This document shows positions 1 to 6,112 of a stretch of DNA of 8,555 nt, in pieces. The first letter of the stretch is position 1. Each line of letters starts with the position of its first letter. The notes beneath the pieces were generated by a model, which saw only the letters and a program-made list of their open reading frames with translations, had not been told where the DNA came from and made no database searches. This DNA is from Firmicutes bacterium UBA3906 (GTDB taxonomy: Bacteria > Bacillota > Clostridia > Caldicoprobacterales > DTU083): NCBI GenBank assembly GCA_002391555.1, contig DGFG01000138.1, positions 882 through 9,436 of the forward strand. The letters are read 5' to 3'. Made by a program: the position numbers and the translations under genes.

Positions 1-312
1 GAGGACTATAGATATATTTTGCAGCAAGTAAGGGAGAAGACTGAGGCTGAGATTATCCTTTGTGAGCCCTTTGTCCTACCAGTCCCAGAGGATAGGAAAA
101 GGTGGAGGGAGGACCTTGATCCTAAAATAAATGTAGTCCGTGAGCTAGCAAGGGAGTTTAATGCTCATCTATTGCCCTTAGATGGGATATTTAGTCATGT
201 GTCAGTATACAAAAAGCCTGATTTTTGGGCTCAAGACGGAGTACATCCTACTAATGCAGGCCATGCCCTGATCGCCAAAGAATGGCTAAAGCTTGCAAAA
301 GATATTATCTAG
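1..312 (+). CDS. SGNH/GDSL-family hydrolase, C-terminal part (5' end outside window)
   Basis: The frame is open from the first base (Glu-Asp-Tyr-Arg-Tyr-Ile-Leu...) to the TAG at 310-312, so this is the last 103 residues of a longer gene; the TTG at 19 is internal, not a start. SGNH hydrolases are serine esterases/lipases or carbohydrate-ester deacetylases of about 200-220 residues. What is seen is the family's block V, DGVHPTNAGH, near 235-264, which supplies the catalytic Asp (codon 235-237) and His (244-246). It is preceded by a strand ending in EPFVLPV and by a helix with VRELAREFNA, as usual in this fold. The block I serine and the block II/III Gly and Asn would lie upstream, so substrate and any signal peptide cannot be judged. 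It is the 3' end of a + strand transcription unit, followed by a hairpin terminator and convergent with the M16 peptidase. Confidence 0.88.
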   Translation, partial: EDYRYILQQVREKTEAEIILCEPFVLPVPEDRKRWREDLDPKINVVRELAREFNAHLLPLDGIFSHVSVYKKPDFWAQDGVHPTNAGHALIAKEWLKLAKDII

Positions 313-357
313 GCCTATCTAGTAGTGTATATCTCCTTATATGCAAGTTAGAAAAGT

Positions 358-390
358 AAGCCCCTCAATTACAAGAGGGGCTTTAAATTT
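358..390 (+). terminator. Rho-independent terminator after the SGNH hydrolase gene
   Basis: A perfect 9-bp stem, AAGCCCCTC (358-366) with GAGGGGCTT (375-383), encloses an 8-nt loop and is followed by TTTAAATTTT. It lies 45 bases after the TAG of the SGNH gene. The T-run is broken by AAA, so it is a moderate terminator. On the other strand it would be a second stop for transcription of the M16 peptidase. Confidence 0.8.
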
Positions 391-393
391 TAC

Positions 394-435
394 AAAAAGA
401 AAGCCCCACAGCCTGTTTTTGCAGGTTATGAGGCT
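394..435 (-). terminator. Rho-independent terminator of the M16C peptidase gene
   Basis: Read on the - strand, a 14-position stem (arms at 435-422 and 415-402; one A-C mismatch and two G-T wobbles) closes a 6-nt CAAAAA loop and is followed by TTCTTTTT (401-394). It begins 13 bases after the TAA of the peptidase gene. Stem, short loop and T-run all fit an intrinsic terminator oriented for the - strand gene. Confidence 0.85.
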
Positions 436-448
436 CAAAGATGTTTAC

Positions 449-3373
449 TTAGCTAAAGACATTTACAAGCTCTTTGAATAGGTCCTTTTCAGCCTTTATC
501 TTTCCTTCGCTACCTAGTACACAGATATGGTCATTTTTCATAACATCGCCAATCATCTGGCTAAGGGCCCTTATATCCTCTACACCTGTTGAGAGCACCT
601 CTTCCCTTTCCCTTTGCCTATCTTCTTGGCTAATACCTGTAAAGTAATGAATCTCAGACCTTTCACCCTTCATTTTAGGTGTTAAGGGGTAGTCAAGGTT
701 GCTGATTGTTCCAATAATATATCTGGTCATTTCTTGTTCATCAGCATCAAAGTTAGCCAGGTACTCGGCAAAGCCATCGTAGGTATTTAGGGTCTCCTTT
801 AGGTTTGGATCCCTATAGGATAATAGGATGGCAGCACCGCTCATTGAAAATCGTGCAAAGGCTCCATAGGCCCCACCCTGGACCCTAATTCGGTTCCACA
901 AATAGTCTAGGCCAGCGATGGTATTTAGGACTGTCATGGCACCCTTGTATTTGTAGCCTAATTTTATATAGTTATAGCCCTTGGCCACATACTGTACCTT
1001 GCCAGGGGTCATAAGGCCTTCATTGCCCTTATGGGGCTTAAAGTTAAAGGGCACAATAGGATGGTCCTTGTCGCTAAGCTTTGTTACTAGGCCTTCAAAT
1101 TCGCTGGCGAATTTGGGATAGTCTTTTTCTGTAATGGTAATACCTGCGACCAGGTTATTTTTAGTAAAGATATAGGAGGCTGCCCTGGCTAAGTTCTCGG
1201 CTATTTCATCCTTTTTGGACTCAAAGTTCTTTTCAAGCCCGTTTAGGAAATGATAAAAGGATAAGCCACTTGTTATATCATCATACTTACCTGACGGTAG
1301 TATATATGAACTTAGCCTGTAGTAGGCGATTATATGACCAGACTGGGTGATACCCATCTCCATACGGGACCTGGCCTCTTGGATAATTTCCTTTAGTCTC
1401 TTGCTATCGGTATATACAGTCTCATTTATTATTTCATTCAATAGCCTGATAAGGTCTGGTAACTTTTCCACTAGGGCCTTGGACTTTATAGCTAACTTGC
1501 CTGCAAACTCGGTATCACTATTTATTAGGGCTAGGGCCTGATTACTATAGGCAATACCACCTGTTTGGATGTTTATTTCATTGGATAGGTCCTCATAGCC
1601 ATAGTTTTTGGTAGCAATCTTGCCAAGGACATTGGTCAGTAGGGCAGAGTAGGGTAAAAGTTCCTCAGGTACACAGCCTGTATCAAACCATAGGTTTAGG
1701 TAGGCTATACCATTTGTGTTTATTGGGTGATTAAGAACCTTGATGCCACTTGCCATAGTTTCCTCAAGGGGCAATACTTCAGCCTTTTTATCAATATCGG
1801 AAAGGGCTACCATGGGTATCTTAGCCTTGTCTTCAGGAGAGTCGGGCATTGCCTGCTTTAGCTTTAATTCCTTTGTATTTTTAATAATCTCTTCTAGCTC
1901 TTCATCTGAAAGCTGGTCCTTGTAGCTTTGTAGTTCTGCCTGGATCTCCCTTTCTCTTTCCTCTGCTAGGCCAACCTTAGGCCTTGCAATGAGTATGCTA
2001 GAGTGGCTATTATTTAGTAAATATTTTTCAATTAGGTTTTCAAAAAGGGGCTCGTCTAGTCCTTTCTTAATCTGGGCCAAGGTATCCTCAAAATAAAGGT
2101 GCATGGTTGGATCCTGGTCATAGAGCCAGCTATCAAGACACTTGATACCATAGATTAAACCTTTAGGCCTGCCACCAAAGTCGGCCTCTCTGAGTCTAAA
2201 TTCCCTGTTGTTTATGCCTGCCTCGACCAGGCGTTTGTCTATGCCCTTGTCAACTAGGTCTTTTAGGGTATTTTTTATTACTTCTATAAAGGCCGGCTCG
2301 TCCTCTTCATTGGCATCCTTTGCTACAATGCTAAAGGAAGGCTGCTTTATATAGCTTGAATGGTGACCGAATATATCCTTTCCGATGTTAGCATCTAAAA
2401 GGGCCTTTTTAAGGGGTGCAGCGGGGCTCTCTAGCAGTATATATGATAGGATATCCATTGCCAAATACATAAAGGGGTCTGTTGACTTACCAACTGAAAA
2501 GTTTAGACTCAGGTATGTCTTGTCCATTGTACCCTCATGTTCTGAAACAGGATATTCAACCTCTAGCCGCCTCATTTGGTCAAAGGGCTTTTGATCCGGG
2601 ATTAAAGAATCTATGTCTAGTCTATCAAAATCCTTTAGGTAGTCGTTTATAAAGCTGAGGTGAGCGTCTATGTCACCGTTTCCATAAAGGAAGATATAGG
2701 AGTTAGAAGGATGATAGTATTTTTTATGAAAGTCTAAAAACTGCTCCTGGGTCAGGTCTGGTATAAAGTCTGGATCGCCGCCTGACTCATTAGCATAGGG
2801 GGTATCAGGATAGAGGGACTCCTGCATTTTTCTCAGTAGTACCTGCTCTGGCGATGAAAAGGCCCCCTTCATCTCATTGTAGACAACTCCCTTGTAGGTC
2901 AGAGGTTCTGACTTGTCCTCAAGCTCATAGTGCCAACCCTCCTGCATTAGGATTTGTGGCTCTTCATAAATCCTAGGATATAGGACAGCGTCAAGATAGA
3001 CATCCATAAGATTTACAAAGTCCTTATCATTTCGGCTAGCAATAGGATATATGGTCTTGTCAGGATAGGTCATTGCATTTAAAAATGTATTTAGCGAACC
3101 CTTGGCAAGGTCAACAAAGGGCTCCTTTGTAGGAAACTTTCTAGAGCCGCAAAGGACCGAGTGCTCCAGGATATGGGGAAGACCCGTATCATCCTCTGGT
3201 GGTGTCCTAAAGCCTATGTAAAATACCTTGTTATCATCCTCACAATCCAAGTAAAATAGTCTAGCGCCACTTTTTTCATGTTCAAAAAGCTTTGCAGTAG
3301 CTTTTATCTCCGGTATATCTTTTTCTTCATTCAATCGAAAGCCATGATAAAGCTCTCCAGTTTTAAATGACAT
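449..3373 (-). CDS. M16C-family zinc metallopeptidase (presequence protease/falcilysin type)
   Basis: The 974-residue length is typical of subfamily M16C, a single-chain clamshell of four M16 repeats that degrades unfolded peptides in a closed chamber. The inverted zinc motif HxxEH is H67-I-L-E70-H71, within GLPHILEHSVLCGSRKFP; the third metal ligand is very likely E167 in GVVYNEMKGAFSS. A central M16C-associated helical region covers roughly 460-710, including the charged coiled stretch EEREREIQAELQSYKDQLSD. In the C-terminal half, RVQGGAYGAF gives R830 and Y836, the Arg-Tyr pair that binds substrate in PreP-like enzymes. No signal peptide or membrane segment is visible, so it is probably cytoplasmic and recycles peptides. 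The ATG start is supported by AAAGGAG at 3388-3382, 8 bases upstream. The gene appears monocistronic, with its own terminator. The exact substrate is unknown. Confidence 0.95.
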   Translation of the reverse strand: MSFKTGELYHGFRLNEEKDIPEIKATAKLFEHEKSGARLFYLDCEDDNKVFYIGFRTPPEDDTGLPHILEHSVLCGSRKFPTKEPFVDLAKGSLNTFLNAMTYPDKTIYPIASRNDKDFVNLMDVYLDAVLYPRIYEEPQILMQEGWHYELEDKSEPLTYKGVVYNEMKGAFSSPEQVLLRKMQESLYPDTPYANESGGDPDFIPDLTQEQFLDFHKKYYHPSNSYIFLYGNGDIDAHLSFINDYLKDFDRLDIDSLIPDQKPFDQMRRLEVEYPVSEHEGTMDKTYLSLNFSVGKSTDPFMYLAMDILSYILLESPAAPLKKALLDANIGKDIFGHHSSYIKQPSFSIVAKDANEEDEPAFIEVIKNTLKDLVDKGIDKRLVEAGINNREFRLREADFGGRPKGLIYGIKCLDSWLYDQDPTMHLYFEDTLAQIKKGLDEPLFENLIEKYLLNNSHSSILIARPKVGLAEEREREIQAELQSYKDQLSDEELEEIIKNTKELKLKQAMPDSPEDKAKIPMVALSDIDKKAEVLPLEETMASGIKVLNHPINTNGIAYLNLWFDTGCVPEELLPYSALLTNVLGKIATKNYGYEDLSNEINIQTGGIAYSNQALALINSDTEFAGKLAIKSKALVEKLPDLIRLLNEIINETVYTDSKRLKEIIQEARSRMEMGITQSGHIIAYYRLSSYILPSGKYDDITSGLSFYHFLNGLEKNFESKKDEIAENLARAASYIFTKNNLVAGITITEKDYPKFASEFEGLVTKLSDKDHPIVPFNFKPHKGNEGLMTPGKVQYVAKGYNYIKLGYKYKGAMTVLNTIAGLDYLWNRIRVQGGAYGAFARFSMSGAAILLSYRDPNLKETLNTYDGFAEYLANFDADEQEMTRYIIGTISNLDYPLTPKMKGERSEIHYFTGISQEDRQREREEVLSTGVEDIRALSQMIGDVMKNDHICVLGSEGKIKAEKDLFKELVNVFS

Positions 3374-3436
3374 TAAAATTGCTCCTTTCCTTCTTACAGA
3401 GTATGTTAGCTAGTTTTAGTATAACCATCTTTAAAC

Positions 3437-3466
3437 ATTCTACATTGTATTGATAAATCCTGCCAT
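3437..3466 (-). promoter_or_regulatory. Candidate sigma-A promoter for the M16C peptidase
   Basis: On the - strand, ATGGCA (3466-3461; 4 of 6 to TTGACA) is followed after 18 bases by TAGAAT (3442-3437; 5 of 6 to TATAAT). Transcription would begin near 3430, giving a leader of about 57 bases that contains AAAGGAG. A second possible -10, TATACT at 3423-3418, lacks a convincing -35. The call rests on consensus matching only. Confidence 0.35.
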
Positions 3467-3564
3467 CTAGGGACTAGGCAATGCTTATAAGCTATAAATG
3501 GCCAAAGGAAAGTAGGCTCTATATTAAATAGTAGACTTGTTTAACAGTTTATCCAGTATAAATA

Positions 3565-3592
3565 TTGAACACTAAAATATAGGTGCTATAAT
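3565..3592 (+). promoter_or_regulatory. Sigma-A type promoter for the YcxB-like gene
   Basis: TTGAAC (3565-3570) and a perfect TATAAT (3587-3592) are separated by 16 bases. The start of transcription is expected near 3599, leaving a leader of about 113 bases before the ATG at 3713. This is the best consensus promoter in the region and correctly oriented for the downstream gene. Confidence 0.6.
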
Positions 3593-3712
3593 TATTGTAG
3601 ATTAATAACAATTAAACAGCTTTAGGAAAATTATTAGCTCATAGAGACCTGCATAGCGAGGGTTTGGTAAAATGTTTAAGCAGGAAATTGTTAACTAGCC
3701 AGGGGGATAAAG

Positions 3713-4234
3713 ATGGGAGACATTAAATTCTTAATTAAGACCACTATGACAAAGGAAGACTACAAGAGATTTTTATACCTTGCGACATTTAAGAAAAACA
3801 AGGCCATATTTCCAGTCATAGGCCTAATAGCATTGGCTGGCAGCTTGATAATCAGCCTAGATAGTCAGCCCTTTAACTGGGTAAAATTTATTATAGGCTG
3901 GGCCCTATTTTTTCTACTGGCAATTGTCATTATCGTATTAAAGGTCGAGATGAAAAAGGCAAAGCGAATAAAGACAGATCAAACAGGCACCTTTGATAGT
4001 ATTAACAGCTTAAAATTTTATGATGATAGACTTGTAATGGAGAATGAGGAATTAAAGTCTAAAGGTGAGCTAAGCTATAGTCAATTCTTTTGCCTGATGG
4101 AGAGTAAGGACTATTTTATCTTTTATTATTCAGCAAATCAGGCATCCCTTATTAGGAAAAAGGATATAGAGGATCTTAATAAATTTAAGGAATTTATCCT
4201 TGAAAAATTTGCAGGTAGCTACAAAAGCATTTAA
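3713..4234 (+). CDS. YcxB-like two-pass membrane protein
   Basis: The 173-residue product has two hydrophobic segments, about residues 31-49 (AIFPVIGLIALAGSLIISL) and 57-77, joined by a short loop (DSQPFNW). A basic stretch follows (KVEMKKAKRIK), then a soluble C-terminal domain of about 95 residues. The N-terminal part, with TKEDYKRFLYLATFKKNK before the membrane pair, and the C-terminal pattern 'F..D.L...NE......YS.F..L.ES.DYFIFYYS' followed by a basic RKKD and a FKEFILEKF helix match the YcxB-like family, found widely in Bacillota and of unknown function. Both ends probably face the cytoplasm. The start is supported by AGGGGG at 3701-3706, 6 bases from the ATG. It has its own promoter; a 130-base gap and a separate promoter divide it from sodC. 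Family assignment is from pattern recall; no function is claimed. Confidence 0.82.
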   Translation: MGDIKFLIKTTMTKEDYKRFLYLATFKKNKAIFPVIGLIALAGSLIISLDSQPFNWVKFIIGWALFFLLAIVIIVLKVEMKKAKRIKTDQTGTFDSINSLKFYDDRLVMENEELKSKGELSYSQFFCLMESKDYFIFYYSANQASLIRKKDIEDLNKFKEFILEKFAGSYKSI

Positions 4235-4311
4235 GAAATGACTGCTAGAAGGGTATATTACTTTAAACTTTTATAAATCAAATATCGGAATATTTCAGTT
4301 TTCATTTCACA

Positions 4312-4341
4312 TTAACACCCCTATATATAAAGACATATACT
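4312..4341 (+). promoter_or_regulatory. Promoter of the sodC-amidase operon
   Basis: TTAACA (4312-4317; 5 of 6) and TATACT (4336-4341; 5 of 6) are 18 bases apart and fit sigma-A; transcription would begin near 4348. The same DNA can be read as a mother-cell sporulation promoter: CATATACT (4334-4341) is 7 of 8 to the sigma-E -10 consensus CATACAMT, and AACA at 4314-4317, 16 bases before CATATACTG, resembles the sigma-K arrangement. The sequence cannot decide between these. An inverted repeat, CATATAC (4334-4340) and GTATATG (4350-4356), overlaps the -10 and start site and could be an operator. Confidence 0.5.
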
Positions 4342-4372
4342 GATAAAAGGTATATGAAAAGTATATGGGGGT
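4317..4372 (+). promoter_or_regulatory. Long-range stem that would sequester the sodC ribosome binding site in read-through RNA
   Basis: ACCCCTATATA (4317-4327) is complementary to TATATGGGGGT (4362-4372), 11 pairs with one G-T wobble, enclosing 34 bases. The right arm contains the ATG at 4365 and the GGGGG at 4367-4371 that is a candidate ribosome binding site for a TTG start at 4380. The left arm lies in the promoter spacer, so RNA started near 4348 would lack it, while RNA coming through from the YcxB-like gene would contain it. Function is inferred. Confidence 0.4.
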
Positions 4373-4922
4373 ATTAGACTTGGACTACTATTATAGGACT
4401 AGTGGTAACTATAACAGCTACCATAACTATTACAGACCAAATGATAATCAAAGAGCAGTAGCATATCTAAAGGGTGGGCCACTTAGGCCTGAGATTAGGG
4501 GCCTTGTCCATTTTGAAGATGCCTTAGGAGGCACCTGGGTTAGGGTGCAGGTGTCTGGTTTACCTGATTACAGACCAGGGTCCGAGGGCCAAAATCCAAT
4601 AGGGCCTCATGGCTTTCATATCCATGAGTATGGGTCATGTGATATTGGGGATAGGGACCAGCCCTTTATGTCAGCTGGAGGCCACTTTAACCCCTATATG
4701 CAGCCCCATGGAAACCATGCAGGGGATTTCCCTGTCTTGTTTTCCAATAATGGTAGGGCCTCTATGACCTTTTTCACCGATAAATTCAAAGTAAATGATA
4801 TTATCGGCAAGGCTGTGATCATACATGAGAGCCCAGATGACTACCGGACCCAGCCTGCTGGTGATGCAGGGAAAAGGCTTGCCTGCGGAATAATAGAAAG
4901 GGTAGGGCCAGCCTATAGTTAG
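4365..4922 (+). CDS. sodC: Cu/Zn superoxide dismutase, leaderless, with Tyr/Asn-rich N-terminal tail
   Basis: The product dismutates superoxide to oxygen and hydrogen peroxide. All metal and active-site residues are visible (numbered from the ATG): copper ligands H85 and H87 in GFHIHEYGSC, bridging H107 in GGHFNP, zinc ligands H115, H118 and D121 in HGNHAGD, copper ligand H154 in VIIHESPDD, guiding R171, and disulfide cysteines C92 and C174. Only two residues separate the zinc histidines, a shorter zinc loop than in eukaryotic enzymes. There is no signal peptide or lipobox, unlike most bacterial SodC; instead residues 7-25 are rich in Tyr and Asn (DYYYRTSGNYNSYHNYYRP). The start is uncertain: the ATG at 4365 has only a distant AAAGG (4346-4350), whereas TTG at 4380 has GGGGG at an 8-base spacing and would begin MDYYYRTSG. 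The next gene starts 31 bases downstream, so an operon is likely. Confidence 0.93.
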   Translation: MGVLDLDYYYRTSGNYNSYHNYYRPNDNQRAVAYLKGGPLRPEIRGLVHFEDALGGTWVRVQVSGLPDYRPGSEGQNPIGPHGFHIHEYGSCDIGDRDQPFMSAGGHFNPYMQPHGNHAGDFPVLFSNNGRASMTFFTDKFKVNDIIGKAVIIHESPDDYRTQPAGDAGKRLACGIIERVGPAYS

Positions 4923-4953
4923 GTAAAATAGAGCATATGAAAGGGGGAGGACT

Positions 4954-5841
4954 TTGTCCTATTTAGTTGCATTAGACGACGGCCATGGCTTGGACACTCC
5001 AGGAAATAGGACCCCTTTTATTCCCGAGTTAGGGAGGCAGATACAGGAGAATGAGTTTAACCATGCTGTTAAGGAAAAACTGAAAACTGCACTTAAAAGA
5101 TGTGGTATTAACTATATTGACGTATCACCTGAAAGAGATGATACGCCCCTAGCGACTAGGGTAAAAAGGGCCAATGATGCCAAGGCAGATATTTTTGTAT
5201 CAATACACTACAATGCCTATGATGGCAAGTTTGATACCCACAAGGGCGGTCTGTCTGTTTTTCACCATCCAAACAAGGACGGAAAGCTAGCAAAACTGAT
5301 TCACAAGTATCTAAAAAGGGGTACTGAGCAGTATGATAGGGGTGTTTTGACTGGCAATTTCTACGTGCTAAGAGAGACCAAGATGCCCTCTGCACTAAGT
5401 GAGAGCGGATTTATGGATGATAGAAAAGAGGCATTGCTTATGATTGATGAAAACTTCCAAAGGGAGGTAGCAGAGGAGCATGCCCAGGGAATATGTGAAT
5501 ACTTTGGTGTAAGCTATGTTGCAGCAAATGGAAAGGAGGGTGATGACCAGGTGCCTTATAAAAGAGGTGATAAAGGTCCAGAAATAGCAGAGATTCAAAC
5601 TGCCCTTATAGCATTAGGCTATGGCAGTATTATGGAGCCTCATGGTGCAGATGGCAGCTTTGGTCCATTAACCGAAAAGGCAGTAACAGCCTTTCAAAAG
5701 GATAATGGTATACCCCAAACTGGCTCTGTTGACTATCGTACTTTAGCAAAGCTTGAACAGCTCTATAGAAAATCAATAGAATCAAAGGTAAGCAAGTATA
5801 TCCAGTATTTCAAACTACAAAAGGAGCTTGCTGCTAAATAA
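4954..5841 (+). CDS. N-acetylmuramoyl-L-alanine amidase (Amidase_3) with peptidoglycan-binding domain
   Basis: The 295-residue enzyme should cleave the bond between N-acetylmuramate and L-alanine in peptidoglycan. Residues 3-185 form an Amidase_3 domain: zinc ligands H11 (DDGHG), E32 (QENEFN) and H85 (FVSIHYNA), and catalytic E150 (SESGFMDD). After a linker, residues 203-268 form a PG_binding_1 domain (RGDKGPEIAEIQTAL...DGSFGPLTEKAVTAFQKDNG), followed by a basic amphipathic helix. The catalytic strand begins at residue 3, so there is no signal peptide. That layout matches CwlC-type mother-cell lysis amidases of sporulating Bacillota and also phage endolysins; no phage genes are nearby. The TTG start at 4954 is chosen because AAGGGGGAGG (4941-4950) precedes it and it starts the domain correctly; an ATG at 4937 is out of frame. 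It lies 31 bases after sodC and ends before a strong terminator. Confidence 0.93.
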   Translation: MSYLVALDDGHGLDTPGNRTPFIPELGRQIQENEFNHAVKEKLKTALKRCGINYIDVSPERDDTPLATRVKRANDAKADIFVSIHYNAYDGKFDTHKGGLSVFHHPNKDGKLAKLIHKYLKRGTEQYDRGVLTGNFYVLRETKMPSALSESGFMDDRKEALLMIDENFQREVAEEHAQGICEYFGVSYVAANGKEGDDQVPYKRGDKGPEIAEIQTALIALGYGSIMEPHGADGSFGPLTEKAVTAFQKDNGIPQTGSVDYRTLAKLEQLYRKSIESKVSKYIQYFKLQKELAAK

Positions 5842-5860
5842 TAGAGTTTATTTATCCGTA

Positions 5861-5908
5861 AAGTAAGGCTATAAAGGTAAGGTCTTTTAATATAGGCCTT
5901 ACTTTTTT
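5861..5908 (+). terminator. Rho-independent terminator of the sodC-amidase operon
   Basis: AAGTAAGGC-TATA (5861-5873) pairs with TATAGGCCTTACTT (5891-5904), 13 pairs with one bulged base, around a 17-nt loop. TTTTTT follows at 5903-5908. It begins 19 bases after the amidase TAA and marks the end of the operon. Confidence 0.88.
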
Positions 5909-6025
5909 ACTTAGTAATTGACTACTTCCCACTATAGTTCCTAATAGATAAAAATATAGAAAAACTGTGGCCTGGCAGGCTGACTTTGTTGAACCTGTTA
6001 GCTGAGCTTTGTGGAAAGTGACATA

Positions 6026-6054
6026 TTGTAATGGCCTAGAAAGGGTGATAGAAT
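6026..6054 (+). promoter_or_regulatory. Extended -10 promoter of the oxidoreductase gene
   Basis: TTGTAA (6026-6031; 4 of 6) and TAGAAT (6049-6054; 5 of 6) are separated by 17 bases, and TGA directly before the -10 provides the TGn extension common in Gram-positive promoters. The start would be near 6061, with a leader of about 52 bases ending in AAGGAGG (6100-6106). Between the preceding terminator and this site nothing else convincing was seen. Confidence 0.55.
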
Positions 6055-6112
6055 GATTTAGTCAGCTTAATTGCAATATCATATTTAGTCGTTATTAATA
6101 AGGAGGAATACA

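Larger units (their letters stand above)
3374..3712. other. 339-bp divergent intergenic region
   Basis: This AT-rich stretch separates the - strand peptidase from the + strand YcxB-like gene. It holds the peptidase ribosome binding site (3382-3388) and a weak candidate promoter for it (3437-3466), a good + strand promoter (3565-3592), and a leader of about 110 bases before the YcxB-like gene. No ORF with a plausible start and no tRNA-like structure was found. The middle (about 3467-3560) shows only short AT-rich inverted repeats such as TTATA-AGC-TATAA near 3485-3497. Confidence 0.6.

Noticed and set aside
1347..2594. Open + strand frames inside the M16C peptidase
   Set aside because: Low-complexity Ser/Leu/Ile-rich translations typical of antisense frames.
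4280..4295. Terminator after the YcxB-like gene (AAATAT-CGGA-ATATTT)
   Set aside because: The stem is entirely A-T and is followed by CAGTTTT rather than a clean T-run; too weak to call.
4954..5841. Amidase as a prophage endolysin
   Set aside because: No holin, tail or other phage gene is nearby, and the gene is in an operon with sodC; still possible as a captured endolysin, but not supported by context.
5918..5947. TTGACT at 5918 as a promoter for the oxidoreductase
   Set aside because: A good -35, but no acceptable -10 at 16-18 bases (best TAATAG), and it lies right behind the terminator; the extended -10 site at 6026-6054 is better.
6071..6099. TTGCAA with ATTAAT just before the oxidoreductase gene
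   Set aside because: Transcription would start at or inside the AGGAGG ribosome binding site, which would prevent normal initiation.
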